A stretch of DNA of 64,000 nucleotides, taken from the NCBI GenBank assembly GCA_900095095.1, contig FMBT01000358.1, positions 124,001 through 188,000 of the forward strand. Direction: 5' to 3'. The number at the start of each line of letters is the position of its first letter. Within the stretch, counting starts at the first letter, position 1. The notes beneath the pieces are model-generated. The model saw only the letters and a program-made list of their open reading frames with translations. It made no database searches and was not told the origin of the DNA. The translations under genes were made by a program, and so were the position numbers. The DNA comes from Fragilariopsis cylindrus CCMP1102. Taxonomy: Eukaryota > Bacillariophyta > Bacillariophyceae > Bacillariales > Bacillariaceae. Positions 43,801 through 57,014 of this stretch are shown in pieces.

Positions 43801-46800
43801 ATGATGGCAAGTGAATCCTGGTGGCCTTCTTGGCCCAACGCCAAGCTGTGGACGGCACATGAAATGGAAAGTGTGGAAGAAGAAAAGGTGCAAAAAAAGC
43901 GACTTGCAGCTATTCTTCGATTTGTCGCTTCGATGCAGCAGGATTTGTGTCCTACCCCCAAATTCGTCAGACCTTGCTGCGATGACAATGAACCAAATGA
44001 TTTCTTTCAGTATGAAACCAACAACGAGGATGGCGGAGTAGAAATTATCTTCTGTGCCAACGACTTTAAAAAACTGATAGGGTTAGACGACGTTGATGTT
44101 CCCTTTTTTTCTTTTTATGCCGGTCCGAAGGGAGGAAGGAACGAAAATGAAAAGGGCTTATGGCTTCGTCTAACTCGATTGGGACCATCGTCCGGGTGCA
44201 ACAACCAAACTGCAACAGTCCTGCTCTAGAGCAATACTTAAATGCATGGTTAAAGGAATCGCCTCAAGCCAATTCGTTTGAAGATTTGTTGACGATTCAC
44301 AATATTGAGGATGCTCCTGGAATACCCAGTACAATATCCATGCGCAACCATCGACAAATTAAAGGGTTTTTATGTCGGTATAAAGCGTACCTCCAAATGA
44401 AACTTTATCAGAAAACTCTGGAGCCGATTTATAATTCACTTTTCGAATGGAATCAGAAACAACATGAGAAAAACGAGGAACTTGTTTGGGGACTGGGACA
44501 TGCGAGAATGCGACTACCTGACGGTAGACTTATCAACGGACCTATTTTGGAAGTGTTAGTGGAAGTTGAATTAGCATCTGATGGAGCGATCTTGATTCGT
44601 CCGAGAGAGCACACAGGAGTCACTCTGAATAGAGAAGTCGTCGCAGCTTTGGTGACATCCGGATCTGACGCAGCCGCTCATCATTCCGTATCAGTTGTAT
44701 CACAACTTCACAGGACAGTAGGAGATATGGAGGCGTCAATAATTTGTCCGGGTCAGCCTATTACTTACGTTCCATTTCTTAAACGAATAGCAGTGGAATT
44801 GTGTCCTTGCGGATCGTTCCACGCTACAAATAAACCGAGAATAATTAGCGACTCGTCAAAACTTGCCGTCTCTGAGGCGTGGTGTCTTTATGCGCGCTCA
44901 AAACCCAGCTCTGTGGCTGCTCGTGATTGTAACCTCTTAGCCGATAGAATCAGTCTCTCCAAAGAATCTCTTCCTCTCGCCACTTGGAGTTTGACTCACG
45001 GGCCTTCAAAATTACGAGAAAAAGTAGATTATAGAAAAGAGGTAAAGACAGGTGGGGTAACCATGTGGATCCAAAACAACTTTCTCTCGGGTGCGACAAA
45101 TGCAGGGGGAACAGAAAAAGAAGGAGGAAAGAAAGGTTCAACGAATGTAGAAGGAAACAAATCAAATAAGCCCATCTTCCCTCTACCTACTTCGGAGTCT
45201 CAAGATCGTATTGCAGATCTTCTCCTCCGCCAAAACTACCCAGGTACGCGAAGGATCATTTGTACAGTAGTAGATTTCTGGTCGATAGTCATATGGATAC
45301 ACGACTATCGCTTCTTCTAAATTTTTGCATTGTTCTTGTTCTTGCTGTTGCTATTATAGCTGTCATTGCTGAAGGTCCACCAGGTATGTGAGCGATCAAT
45401 TGTAGTGGGATCTCTGATCGATGATCATATCACCCTTTTCTCAGTTCTTTTTCTGACGTTGTCATTGTTAATGTTGTCAATAAAATACAGGGACGGGCAA
45501 GACTCACGTCATTGCAAACATTGTCAGCGCCTACCTTTGTGAGGGCAAACGAGTTCTAGTAACGTCGAAAAATGCAAATGCTCTTAGCGTTCTTCGGAAA
45601 AGACTTCCGCAAAGTCTCCAAGAATTATGTGTGGACGTTAGTATGAGTGAAGTTGCAGGTGAGTGATTTTTTCGGTACATCGTATTCCATTTTAAGGACA
45701 TGAAACTAGATTCCTTTTTTTGACTCAACTTCTTTTACTTCGCTGTATTTCTCAATTTTATTATCAATATTACAAACTCGTTCTTAAAAGGGATGCGACA
45801 ACTCCAACAAACTGTTGAAAAACTGGCAATCCGAGTATCAGTTGCAAGCGCTGACATTGAGACTGAAAAGTGCTCTCTACTACAGGTATGCTACGAGAAA
45901 AGTTTGCTTGCACTTTTAGACTGTCCTATTTCCTTCTTGTTGTTCGAGTCGACTTGGCTGAAATGAATTCTGCGTTTCTTTCGTTGTTATATAGCAATCA
46001 ATCGATAATCTCGATACTAAGCTTCAAGATTTTGACGAGAAGATGAGTTCACAGAGCGAGCGGGTTCGTAAGCTCCTACAAGAGCCTGGGGGGATGAATC
46101 TGATCGAAAAGGGTAGTAATCTTATTATAGCCGGACCTTGGTTGGCGGAAACTCTCCCGAAAATGAGTCTAGATGATCTCAAGTCTCTTTCTGATAAGTT
46201 AAAAACTTTGGATCTAGAAATAGACGACTATGTTCTTTCTGTAACAGGCTTCCATTCACCACCGTCAAACGGACTGATTTCATTGGCGTTTGCAAAATCA
46301 GGTTCTGCCCTTTCTTCTTTCACTCAAGGTACAATGAGTGCTTTGGCATCTCTGCCTGTTGTTGGTACCCTTATGGATGCTCGTCTTCGGCATCTTAACG
46401 AGGAATTGGAAAAAATAAACGTAAATGGCAGCAGACCAGAATCGAAGGATGACTGGAAAACGGTTGCAAAGGCTTTGGTGCATTCGCTCTCTGTGCATAC
46501 GTTCGAAGAGACAACCTGGCGTTCGCTGGTAAAACAGAAAAAATGGCCAAGTCTTTCCTTTCGTGACCAGAAGATTGTCAAAGAAACGATTGAACTATTA
46601 GAATTAGCTGTTGAAGTAAAAGATTTACATGTCATACTTGATGCCGAAAATGAAGTTAAAGCCATTGCCGAGTGTCGTAAGCTTGATGAAATCCGTACAA
46701 AACTCATCAGTAAGAAAAAACATCAGTCAGAAGAACTGGCCGATGCCGCCGTAGTTTCAAATCTCAGTAGGAATTTTCCCCCAGACGCACAGAGTGCATT

Positions 46801-49200
46801 AATCAAATTTTCGCAAATAGCTGGAGCGGCAAAATTCAGCAAGTCAGCAAAGCCGTCAAAGATGAGCCAGAGACAGCGTAGACGGAGACAAGAGTACCTT
46901 GATGCATTCGATCGTTGCTGTCGGTTCATTCCTTGCTGGATTCTTACTACTTCACAGATATCGTAAGTACAATACAATAGTATATGTATTGTATATTCTA
47001 AATGCCTTCCTTTGAGTGATGATATTTCAATTGTTATCATTGTCATTATCCACCAACTCATTCAATTATTAACCTAAACTTCCCCATATTATTCATTTAT
47101 TATTAGCGATTATCTGCCTCCCGAATGCTTGTTTGATCTCGTCGTTATCGATGAATCGTCACAGAGCGATATCACAGCACTCCCTGGAATGATGAGAGGA
47201 AAGCAATGGCTGATTGTTGGTGATGGGAAACAAGTGAGCCCCACCGAGGCCTTTGTAAGTGAGGAAAACATCGAAAGCCTCCGTGCAACTTTACCACACA
47301 GTCCCCTGGAAGACGCATTACTACCGGGCCGTAGTTTCTTTGATCTTTGCGCACAAGCATTTCCAAACGGGCGAGTTGTCCTCCATGAACATTTCCGCTG
47401 TGCACCTGAAATAATCGAGTATAGCAATAAACAATTTTACGACGGTAGATTGGTTCCACTTAGACTTCCGACAAAATCTGAACGATTTGTACCTTCTTTG
47501 ATGGATGTGAAGGTGGTAGGAGGGAAAAAGGTAGGAAAAGTGAATGAAAAAGAAGCCGACATGATTGTTGCAATGATAAAAGAATCAATAATGGAAATGT
47601 CAGAGAGCAACTCGAGACCCCGCTCAATAGGTGTGATATCGCTTATTGGTGACGAACAAAGTAGACTCATTCGAGGCCGCTTGCTAGACGCATGCGGTCC
47701 CGAAGTTCTAACTCGTCACGATGTCTTGATAGGCGACCCTCCTCAATTTCAAGGAGCAGAACGGGTATGTATATTATTTAAGAGACCCATTTTTCCTAGT
47801 GTATTCTTTGACTAGTATTCTCAACTTTTTCCCTTTTATGATTTGCACTGCAGGACATTATTTTTCTTAGTATGGTCTGTTCGAGAGGAAGTTGCCCCAC
47901 CCAAAATCAGCAGTTCCATTGGCAAAGAACGAACGTAGCTCTTTCCAGAGCGAGGGATAGAATTGTACTGGTGAGAAGCATTGATCTGAGAGATATTTCA
48001 AGCTTTGACGACGTGAAGATATCTGTAATCGAATTTTTCATGGCCTCTAATATGTCGACTAAATCTCATGATGGGGCTATTCGGGGAATTCAGAATGGGG
48101 GGGTACTCAAAACAATCCTGCAGAAAAGACTGCAAAGTAAAGGATATAAAGTATTTGATATGGGTGTAATTTGGAAAAATGGAATTTGTGTGGAAAACGA
48201 AGATACTCGTGTCGCAATAATGGTTGACTGCGAAGAGTCCCAAGAATCACAATGGCTTCATTCTTATTCACAGCAAAAAGCTATCGAGCGCGTTGGCTGG
48301 AAATGCCTCCGAGTTGATGCACTCTCTATTTTAGTAGACTACAGGACAGTTTTTAATGACTTAATCCGATTCCTAGCGGCACATGGTGTCGATGAACCTG
48401 AAATACAGAGTGACGGTGTAGACCTTACCGTTTCAAAAAAAGCGAAGCAAAAAAAAGCAGAGGTTATCCAGATTGAGGACGAAGCTATGACAGTTATGGC
48501 TGTCAGTAGCGAAGAAGAGGAAATGACTGCTATAGACTGCGAACTCGATGATACCAGATCAGACAAAACAAAGAGCACGATAGATTTCAGTAGAGACGAA
48601 ACCATCGAGGCAACTTCATTTGGAGAAGTTGTTAATTTGGATTTCCTGCGAGTTAGATCAGACAGTCTTAACCCGGATGACGAGTTTACCGACGAGTTTT
48701 CTGACGATAGAAAGAAAGAGGCCGTACAAGTAGGTGGCCTAGAAAAGGGTGCGTGTACTGACGAAGCAATTGATATCGAAAAATTAGACGAGTTGAATGA
48801 GTCAGAAGATACAACAAGTGTAGATAACGACAATGGTCGTGGTATAAGCCTTGGTCGTAAACAAAAGAAGCGTAGGAAGATTGGGAGGCCAGAAATAGAT
48901 AATGATGAAGAATCAATTGCCGTCGAAAAACTAGGCCAGTTGGACGAGCCAGAAGTAGGTAAAACACACATAGATAATAGCAATAGTGGTAGTGAAAGCC
49001 CTACTAATCCACAGAAACGTAGAAAGATTGACAAGTATTCACAAGACGGACGGTGGCATCCAGATAAAGATGATGTAGAGTATCTTGACGAGGACGATGA
49101 TTGGTACGATACCGATAGTGATATTCGAAATAGGAAAAATGAGGAGGAGGAAAGTTGTAATGAAGAAATGACGACGATAGAGAAGCCGAAAAGTAAGTAA
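43801..49200 (+). CDS. Superfamily 1 (UPF1/SEN1-like) helicase with nuclease-like C-terminal domain, one frameshift
   Basis: A large P-loop helicase. Exons 43801-45243, 45360-45383, 45491-45658, 45791-45885, 45995-46962, 47107-47764, 47854-49200. Exon 1 has a single-base loss near 44190 (LRLTRLG then TIVRVQQ). With one base added the total is 1567 residues. Helicase motifs: Walker A EGPPGTGKTHV, split by two introns around a 24-nt microexon; a long helical insertion; motif II VIDESSQSD; a QWLIVGDGKQVSPTE motif III region; HFRCAPEI (motif IV area); and motif VI NVALSRARDRIVLV. This order fits AAA_11/AAA_12 helicases. After it, residues from about 1170 (KTILQKRLQSKGYKVFDMGV ... VAIMVDCEESQ ... 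ERVGWKCLRVDALSI) resemble the Vsr/DUF559-type restriction-endonuclease fold. The usual 'E-x-D-G' is MVDC here, so cleavage is doubtful. An acidic, Lys/Arg-rich tail with KKRRKIGRP probably directs it to the nucleus. Substrate unknown. Confidence 0.85.
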
Positions 49201-49861
49201 TCTGACGCTATGGGAGAGCCACCATGCGATTCTTCTCATAAAACGACAACAATCATGTTTAAAGTGCACGATGAAAAATATCTGTAAACTTTCTTGTTTT
49301 TTTCGAAGAATACTCTTTAAGAATAATGAATTTTTTAGAGTAATAGTGTAAAACTGGCTATTCGAATAGTACCAGTTTTTAGGCAAGTAGAAAATCTACA
49401 CAGAACTGACTAAATAGCCCTTTAATACTTGATTAGATTGAAGACAGAAAGCCTAGCATAACGCAATTACACTAGAAGACAAGATGCTATATACATTCTA
49501 CGCTGTAGTGTACACAGTATGCATTTGCTACAATGCTTGCATTATTTTAACATGTACATGTATGCATCATATAGAATAGGGCAATACTGCTAGGTGGACT
49601 GGGAGCTATATTCATTTAGTTCTAGGTGATGGCAAGATTAAATATTGCGAAATTAGTTCGTCTCGCTGGATCTATATTGTATATGTGCAATACCTTTAAC
49701 GAACATCTTTACATATTGTAAACAGAGGTTGCCAAGGCAGTGCGAGAAATGAAAGTTATTTCATTGATTCAATTGTCCGGTGCTTTAGATGTTTAATAAA
49801 ATATGTCGTATAAGATTTCTGCTTAATACACCGTAGCTACGTTACAACACTATTTATATTT
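49201..49861. other. Convergent 3' intergenic region
   Basis: 661 bp of AT-rich DNA between the helicase and PDX1 3' ends. No gene or RNA is recognised. Confidence 0.5.
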
Positions 49862-51145
49862 TTATCTATTCCAAGATGACCCATACATTTGAGTTTCTGT
49901 ATGCCCGTGTAATTCCTTTTTCGGTGGAACCTTGCCTTCGTATGTGTATTCGCCTCCCTCTCGATCACGAAAGTTCACGGGGTCTGCCTTGATATCACAA
50001 ATACCGACCATGGCAGGACCAAGCCCGGTTGAGCATTCCACCAAAACTTTTGGATCCCTGAAGTGAGTTGTCGCTTGTACGATTGCGCGTGCACGGGCTT
50101 CTGGGTTGGCCGATTTGAAGATACCAGATCCAACAAAAACACCATCTAAACCTAGTTGCATCATGAGAGCAGCGTCAGCAGGAGTGGCAACTCCACCAGC
50201 AGCAAAATTGACCACAGGAAGCTTACCTGCCTCCGCAACTTGTTTGACAAGTTCGTACGGGGCTCGCATCTCTTTGGCGGCAACGTAAAGTTCGTCCTTG
50301 CTCATCGATTTGAGACGTCGAATATCACCTTGCACCTGTCGGGCATGACGTACGGCCTCAACGACGTTTCCGGTACCAGCTTCTCCCTTTGTTCGAAGCA
50401 TTGAAGCACCTTCCGCAATACGACGAAGGGCCTCACCAAGATCGCGACACCCACACACAAAAGGAACGTTGTACTGAGTTTTGTCGAGGTGGTGGGTGTC
50501 ATCTGCCATGGTGAGGACTTCACTCTCATCAATGAAGTCGACTTCTAGTGCTTCAAGGATTTGTGCCTCAACGAAGTGACCGATACGTGCCTTTGCCATG
50601 ACTGGAATAGTGACGGCGTTCTTGATTTCCTGAATCATCAAAGGGTCAGACATTCTAGCTACACCTCCATCACGACGAATATCAGCAGGGATACGCTCCA
50701 AGGCCATAACTGCTACGGCACCCGCAGCCTCCGCAAGCTTAGCTTGTTCGACATTCATTACATCCATCTATGTCAAATTGGAAGCGTACCACAAAGTGTA
50801 GATAGAAACGAGATAAAATAGTAAGATTGACAGAATCCCGACGACGGAAAAATATTATTTCTCTTGATAAAAACAACGCAATTGTATTCATTTCTTCTCG
50901 CATAAATTTTAGAGATGAATAACGGACAATTGACAATAAACTATAGCTGCTGGTTTTTGATACCATTCATCAAGCTGAACCGCGTATTACACAGGTAAAA
51001 CTACAACGACACTGGATATTAAAGATAAAACGAGGAGAAAAACACTTACAATCACGCCTCCCTTCAACATCTGTGCAAGTCCTTGTTTGACTGTGCTCGT
51101 TCCGACACGAGCGCTTTCGTTACCATTTCCATTTGAATCCGACAT
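49862..51145 (-). CDS. PDX1: Pyridoxal 5'-phosphate synthase subunit PDX1 (PdxS/SNZ)
   Basis: The synthase subunit of the DXP-independent vitamin B6 pathway. It makes PLP from ribose 5-phosphate, glyceraldehyde 3-phosphate and ammonia supplied by the PDX2 glutaminase, which is not in this window. Exons 51050-51145 and 49862-50767 join to 333 residues. The intron falls inside the conserved [16 protein letters not shown] motif. Other hallmarks are [27 protein letters not shown], the [12 protein letters not shown] lysine region, [21 protein letters not shown], and phosphate-binding [16 protein letters not shown] with [10 protein letters not shown]. The start [10 protein letters not shown] gives a short head without targeting features, so cytosolic action is likely. 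Family identity is secure. Confidence 0.97.
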
Positions 51146-52166
51146 GTTTCTGTTGTGTTTTTGTTTTTCCGTAAAAAATAGTATTATGAGAACAGAAAAG
51201 CATTATTCCTACAATCTTGCCATTCTTGTTCACAAAGAAAAAATCATCTGACTGGGTTTTCTCTGTGGTCTCTGAAACGTGCGGCGACAAAAGGACAGAC
51301 AATTGATGATTCGATTCATTCGTGATTGGCATGATCATGTGCGGAAGACATCATGATTGCAGTTTGTTCATTGTTGTGCATCTGCTGCGCGTTCGAAATT
51401 CTGTAGCATGAGCACATTCCTCATTTTCTTTCGGGTATGCATGACTCAGAAAACTTCCGGCTGGCGAAAGGGTTCAATTCTCGTCATTCCACGTGGATTT
51501 ATTGGAACTTTTTCTTTTTCTACATGACCAGATCATTTATTTTTGATGGCCTATTTCTTCCTTGTGAATTCTTTTGTTATACTTTGAAGTATTCTTTCGG
51601 TTACAACTATGTATGTTACCAGTACAAAGTGTATACTGTACACAAAATTTGGGCGAATCTATGGTATGACATGGAGTATAGATAGATAGAAATTGCCGGA
51701 ACTAAAGACTTTATTTAGGTCATGAGTCATGAGTTGCACAGGACTGGACCATGGTACATTTGGTTGGAGTGAGTCCATCAAACCCAGATTTTGAATTGGG
51801 TGGTGCTAACAAATCAGGTAGATGATCTCATTTTTTATTCTTGTTCAGCTGTACTTTATTTAAGAAATCAGATCTATTTTCCCATCTATTTACACAATGA
51901 AGCTAGTTCCTATCCACTGCATTGCCTACACCTCCATTTATTTGATCAGACTATTAGCTAGTGAGTTGTACTTGACACATCAAGCTGACAGAAATTGCAG
52001 ATTAAGTTTTCTCCCTCTAGCTAACTGTAAATAAAACTGAGAAAGAGAAAATGAATGATCCTCGTAGTTGGGAGCCCTCTCTAACCATCATACCGCACGA
52101 CTTCAATGTTTAAGACAGATTAAAAAATTATTTGATGTTCACTACACAACCGTTTTAAGTTAAGTA
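51146..52166. other. Intergenic DNA between PDX1 and AsnRS
   Basis: About 1 kb; holds the PDX1 promoter and the AsnRS 3' end. An open stretch at 51437-51685 is aromatic-rich and has no family resemblance. A sequence near 51470 slightly resembles a tRNA B box, but no tRNA fold can be built around it. Confidence 0.5.
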
Positions 52167-53991
52167 TTAAAATTCTGCGTGACCAGGATACCTAGGAAAG
52201 GCGATCGCTTCTCTAATATTCTCCATACCGCAAACATACGTCACTAGTCGTTCAAATCCAAGACCGTACCCAGAATGAGGAACGGACCCAAACCTGCGAA
52301 GATCCAGGTACCACCAATAATCATCAGGGTCGAGATCTTGCTCTTTCATTTTATCCAACAAAGTGTCGAGCCTTTCTTCTCTTTGACTTCCACCGACCAA
52401 TTCTCCTACACCAGGAACCAATAAATCCATGGCATTCACTGTTTCTCCGCCGTCTTCGTCGTTATCCCTCATGTAAAATGCTTTGATTGATTTCGGATAG
52501 TTATAGACAAACACTGCACTGTCGAACTTAGTCTCTGCGAGCCAACGTTCGTGTTCAGTTGACAGATCAGTCCCGAATTCGACTTCCGGAAATTGCCATT
52601 TGGATGGGTCCTTTGCAATTTCTTCTTGCAAATATTTAATAGCATCGCGATATGATATTCGTACAAAGGGCTGAGCAACTAGTTTTTCTAATCGAGCAAT
52701 CAGTCCCTTATCATAGAATTTTCCGAAAAAAGTTAAATCTTCCTGACAGTTGTCCAACACGTGCTTGACAACAAATTTTAACATTTGTTCGGCATTTTCC
52801 ATCGCAGAATCTAAATCAGCAAAGGCCATTTCTGGTTCAACCATGTGGAATTCAGCTAAGTGACGTGTTGTTTGTGAATTTTCCGCTCGAAATGTTGGTC
52901 CAAATGTGTAGATGTCACCCATGGCAGATGCGTAGGTTTCTCCTCCTAGTTGTCCACTGACGGTTAAGTAAGCTGGCTTCCCAAAAAAATCTTGACTCGA
53001 ATCTACAATATCTGTTGTATCTTTTCCATCTTCAGTCTTGACCAATGGAAGTGATGACGCATTATCTATGTCAAGAGTTGTAACACGAAATAGCTCTCCT
53101 GCCCCTTCGCAATCGGAGGCCGTGATCAAAGGAGTTTGCACGTAAACAAACCCAGTTTCCTGGAAAAATGCATGGATGGAACCCGCAAGTTGCGAGCGAA
53201 CCCGCGCAACAGCCGCTATGGTGTTTGTTCGAGGACGCAAATGAGCTAATGTTCTAAGATATTCCAACGAGTGACGTTTTTTTGCTAGTGGGTATGTATC
53301 CCCAGGACATTCTCCAACAACACGAAGCTTGGTAGCTGCTACTTCAACTGTTTGCTTGCCCCCCTGTGACTTAACTAGAGGACCTTCAACAACAACGGAA
53401 CAACCAGTGGTAACACGTGCTAGTTCTAGAAAGTAGAACAAAATAATCAAAAAAAACTACCATGAGTGAACATATTTTATCTTGCGATACATTTTTTAGG
53501 ATCAATTATTACACAAGCAAATATGCGTACCCTTTTTAGTTTCTTCGTCAATATCATCAAACGACAATACGCATTGTATACCTTCATATTGGAACCATCG
53601 TTGACTTCGACAAAGGCCAGGTCTTCTGTTTTCGTATAGTTCTTACCCATCCCTTTATGAGAACAGGATTTCCATCTGTTGATTCTTTGGCATCTACAGC
53701 CTTGACTCGGGGTATAATAATAGACCCAGTTGATGCGGAAGCTGAAGTGCTGGTGCTCATCTGGAGTGACGTTATTGATGACTGACTTTCACGAAGATAG
53801 GGATAGTTGTTGGTAGAAATATCCTTCACCGATGAGTGCATAGTTCTAGAACTCATAGCTGTAGTATCGATGTAAGAAAAAGATGCAACAAAACATCTCT
53901 GACGAAGCGTTGCCGATTTGGAAATCAAGGACGTCATGACAACCCAAACAACAACGGCAGACCGAAGAAAAGAAAAGTGTGGTCGGAACAT
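52167..53991 (-). CDS. Asparaginyl-tRNA synthetase, probably organellar, two frameshifts
   Basis: A class IIb aminoacyl-tRNA synthetase that charges tRNA-Asn. Exons 53531-53991 and 52167-53425. Exon 1 needs two single added bases, near 53625 (RTIRKQK then [13 protein letters not shown]) and near 53590 (then [14 protein letters not shown]), to join into a 573-residue protein. OB-fold anticodon-binding domain with [10 protein letters not shown]; motif 1 region [17 protein letters not shown]; motif 2 [21 protein letters not shown]; motif 3 [23 protein letters not shown]. The [12 protein letters not shown] and [10 protein letters not shown] signatures favour AsnRS over AspRS, and the size fits bacterial/organellar AsnRS plus a presequence. 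The first 40 residues have a hydrophobic core ([14 protein letters not shown]) and later a VASF motif, consistent with a bipartite plastid presequence, though mitochondria are possible. Confidence 0.9.
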
Positions 53992-54496
53992 GTGATATCT
54001 CTCCTTTTTTCCCCGGTGAAGATTAAAGATCTTTCGTTCGTTTCTTCCGTTGTGGTATCCACTTCTAGCTAGTCGTTATTGACGACGACAACAACAAAAG
54101 ATAGATATCGGAAAATGAATACGTTGTGGTATGAGGAGGAGGAGGCAATACATAAATAAATAAATGAAGAATAAAGGATCAATGATGTATGGTATGTGTG
54201 ACGGTAAAACGTCGTACGTAGCGTTGTCGCGCGGTATGCGCGAGGCTGTACAGCATTGCATTATTTTATACAGTATATTCAATATTACATGTTCAAATAA
54301 ATGTACTATTTACCAACTTTAATCCCGCACGACTTAATACAATTTTAAAAGTTCAAATCACAAAAGCAATATTGTTTGTATTCTAACGTTACTCGACAAC
54401 AGCAAGTTACTAGTAATGGGACAATACTAGTATGGCTGCCGCCCCCCACAAAACACTAACACTGGAAAAGTCGATCTAAAAAACCAAGACATAATC
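53992..54496. promoter_or_regulatory. Divergent promoter region
   Basis: 505 bp between the starts of AsnRS (minus) and the 3beta-HSD-like gene (plus). It must hold both promoters. No named motif can be assigned. Confidence 0.5.
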
Positions 54497-55695
54497 ATGA
54501 TATTATCTTCCCCGCCAAAGAATCCTGGATTCGAAACAGCCGAAGCCGGCTGCAACGCCCTAGTAACTGGCTCCAGTGGATTTGCCGGTGCTCGATTGGT
54601 CGAAATGTTGTTGGAAAGAGGAGCGAAGACCGTCATCGCATTTGATATCGTAACTCCTGATGCGGTTCTACAGGAGCGGTTTAAAGACGTCCAGAAAAAG
54701 ACAGGAGGAAAGATTATTACATTGTCACAAACTGAAGGGGATCTCTGCAGTGATGCTGCTGTCGATGCTGCATTCCAAAAAGTTCCCAAGTTAGATGTTG
54801 TTTTCCACATTGCAGCATTGGTGGGACCGTTTCATAAAGAAAAACTCTATTGGGACGTCAACTACCACGGGACTTTGCGAATCATCGATGGCTGTAAGAA
54901 ATACAAAGTGAATAAATTGGTCTATTCATCGAGTCCTTCGACTCGATTTACGGGAGGAGATGTTGAGGGATTATCTGAAGATGAAATGCCCATCCCAGAC
55001 AAATTCGTTGCATTGTATGCAGAAACTAAAGCGAAAGGAGAGAAGGCTGTGAGTCAGGCCTGTTCGACACTCTACTTACGGTATCCGTTGCTCCCCATCA
55101 ACTATACGGCCCGTACGATACTCTTTTCCTTCCCAAGCTTCTCGAGGCGGCCGGATCTGGGAAGTTGAGAATCTTTGGTAAGGGCCAGAATAAAATTAGT
55201 CTTTGTCATATTGACAATTATTGCGTTGGGTTACTCTGTGGAGCAGATTCACTCTACAGAGGCAGTCCCACTTTATCCAACTTCTATGTCGTTACAGATG
55301 ATGGACCACAATATTTCTGGAAGACGATCAATCAGGCAGGCGTTGCTATGGGATTCGTCGACTTGGAGACAAAGTTTCATCTACCTGTGTGGCTGCTTTA
55401 CTCTGTTGCATATTTTTGCAATTTTTTGACATTTTTGACTGGGAAACAATTCAAACTGAAACCCTTTACCGTTAAGATGTTGATTATTCATCGCTATTTC
55501 AACATTAAGAACGCAAGACGGGATTTGCAATACAAGCCGCTTATTTCTTTTGACAAGGGATGGCCTGACACTATTGAATGGTTTAGAATCAATTGGTTAC
55601 CTGATTACAAGCAATGGGTGCCAAAGAGCTATGAGAAGATCCGTAATATTGTATATATCGATCTTAATAATATTATAGAAACACCCATACTGTAG
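54497..55695 (+). CDS. Sterol-type 3beta-hydroxysteroid dehydrogenase/decarboxylase (NSDHL-like), one frameshift
   Basis: An extended short-chain dehydrogenase that probably acts in sterol C4 demethylation at the ER, oxidising 4-carboxysterol with NAD(P). The NAD-binding ALVTGSSGFAGARLVEMLLERG (G-x-x-G-x-x-G) lies at residues 21-42; VFHIAALVGPF follows; the catalytic Tyr174-x-x-x-Lys178 is in LYAETKAKGEKAV. At about 55060-55070 the frame shifts: QACS stops making sense and the next frame continues DTLLTVSVAPHQLYGPYD and LFLPKLLEAAGSGKLRIFG. One added base gives 399 residues, close to NSDHL (373). The ISLCHIDNYC segment and a C-terminal hydrophobic stretch (LLYSVAYFCNFLTFLTG) fit the family's membrane anchor. 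The specific substrate is inferred; plant-type 3beta-HSD and other sterol-like dehydrogenases share these motifs. Confidence 0.85.
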
Positions 55696-57014
55696 AATCG
55701 TATTTTAATTTTGCGAAACCAAATATAGAGCTTTCAAGTATTTCTTAACTTTCCGTGATCTTCGATTTCGGAATAAGAAGAGAAGAGGCTGCGGTCATTC
55801 ACTATATTATTTTGCTTGTGGAACTCACGAGTATCGTAACTTTTTTTTTTTTTCTGGAAAGTGGGGCTTTAACTCTACCTAGAATTATATATTTCATCGG
55901 AGTCACAACGCCTTTCCAAAACAGATGTACCGTGTTCCCCTTTTGCACTCTATTGAATACAGTACGATACGCAGAACAAACATAATTAGTTGTCGCCGAT
56001 GGAAACAACAGTTTATATGGATATTTTTCGTTCCGATATTCAATATCACTTGATGCTAAAATTGAATGAATTTGCTATTATCACTCGCTTGATCAATTGC
56101 TCCAAATCACAGTATGGGAAAAAGATAATTCAAGAGTAGTTATATTTAAAACTATTCTATTTGAGAATGCACCAAGAGAAGGTTAGGCATGTAATGAACG
56201 AGTCTGTTGTCATTACATTATGTAGAGTAGTTGGTGGATTGCTATCTTCGACATCTTCCAGAAATACTAGACTTTGTCTTCGGATATGGAATCTATCAAT
56301 CTGTTCTTCAGAAGTCGTTTGTCTGTATTACTCTTACATCATCGGTTCGTGTCCAACTATTCATTTTCCGTGTTTTAGAAGAAAAGAGAAAGTTGGTACT
56401 TTTTATAGGCAGGTATCAGAGGAACTTGCCGATTGCTTATGCTTGATGGACATTCTTGATACACCCATTCTACAGGATTTACGCCGTGTCACATCAACAT
56501 AATGTAATATGTTCATAAATTATAGTCTAATCCATCACCCAGAAATGGATCAATTAACGGATTTAATTGACAAGTTTGAAAACGAATCAAAGGTTTCCTA
56601 CCCCCCAATAGGTGATTGGATGTTATTAGACATAAGTATTTGCAAGCCCCAGGTTATTGATAATGAAATGAAATCCACATTAACAACAGACGAATTTGTT
56701 ATGAAACCAGAAGCTGTTACAGAAACCACTACTGCAGATACTACGTTTGGATCCCCTATCATGAGTATACCCACCAAACAGGCGCCTGTACCAGTAACCT
56801 GAAGTGTCAAAACATATCTGTAACATAATCTGGTAATTTATACCACCCTACATCTTATGATATATACAGTACAAGGAAACAAAAGCAGCACGACGATAAC
56901 AGTAAAATTGAAGAAAGAATGAAACTTAGTAGTCTAGTCTTAAAAAGTAAAAGTTATACGTATTGATTATATTACCATGGACCAATTGTTTTCCTTTTCA
57001 GTTGTCTAATATCT
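55696..57014. other. Intergenic DNA with unassigned open stretches
   Basis: About 1.3 kb. Plus-strand open stretches at 56161-56502 and 56509-56802 have somewhat protein-like composition; the second includes MDQLTDLIDKFENESKVSYP and a Thr/Pro-rich end. I recognise no family and cannot join them with splice sites. They could be one small gene damaged by missing bases, as seen elsewhere in this window, or chance. Confidence 0.35.

Noticed and set aside
48339-49034. 231-codon antisense frame over the helicase tail
   Set aside because: It mirrors the Glu/Asp/Lys-rich tail and reads as Ser/Leu/Phe-rich simple sequence.
51437-51490. tRNA-like B box (GGTTCAATTC)
   Set aside because: No A box at the right distance and no acceptor or anticodon stem can be folded around it.
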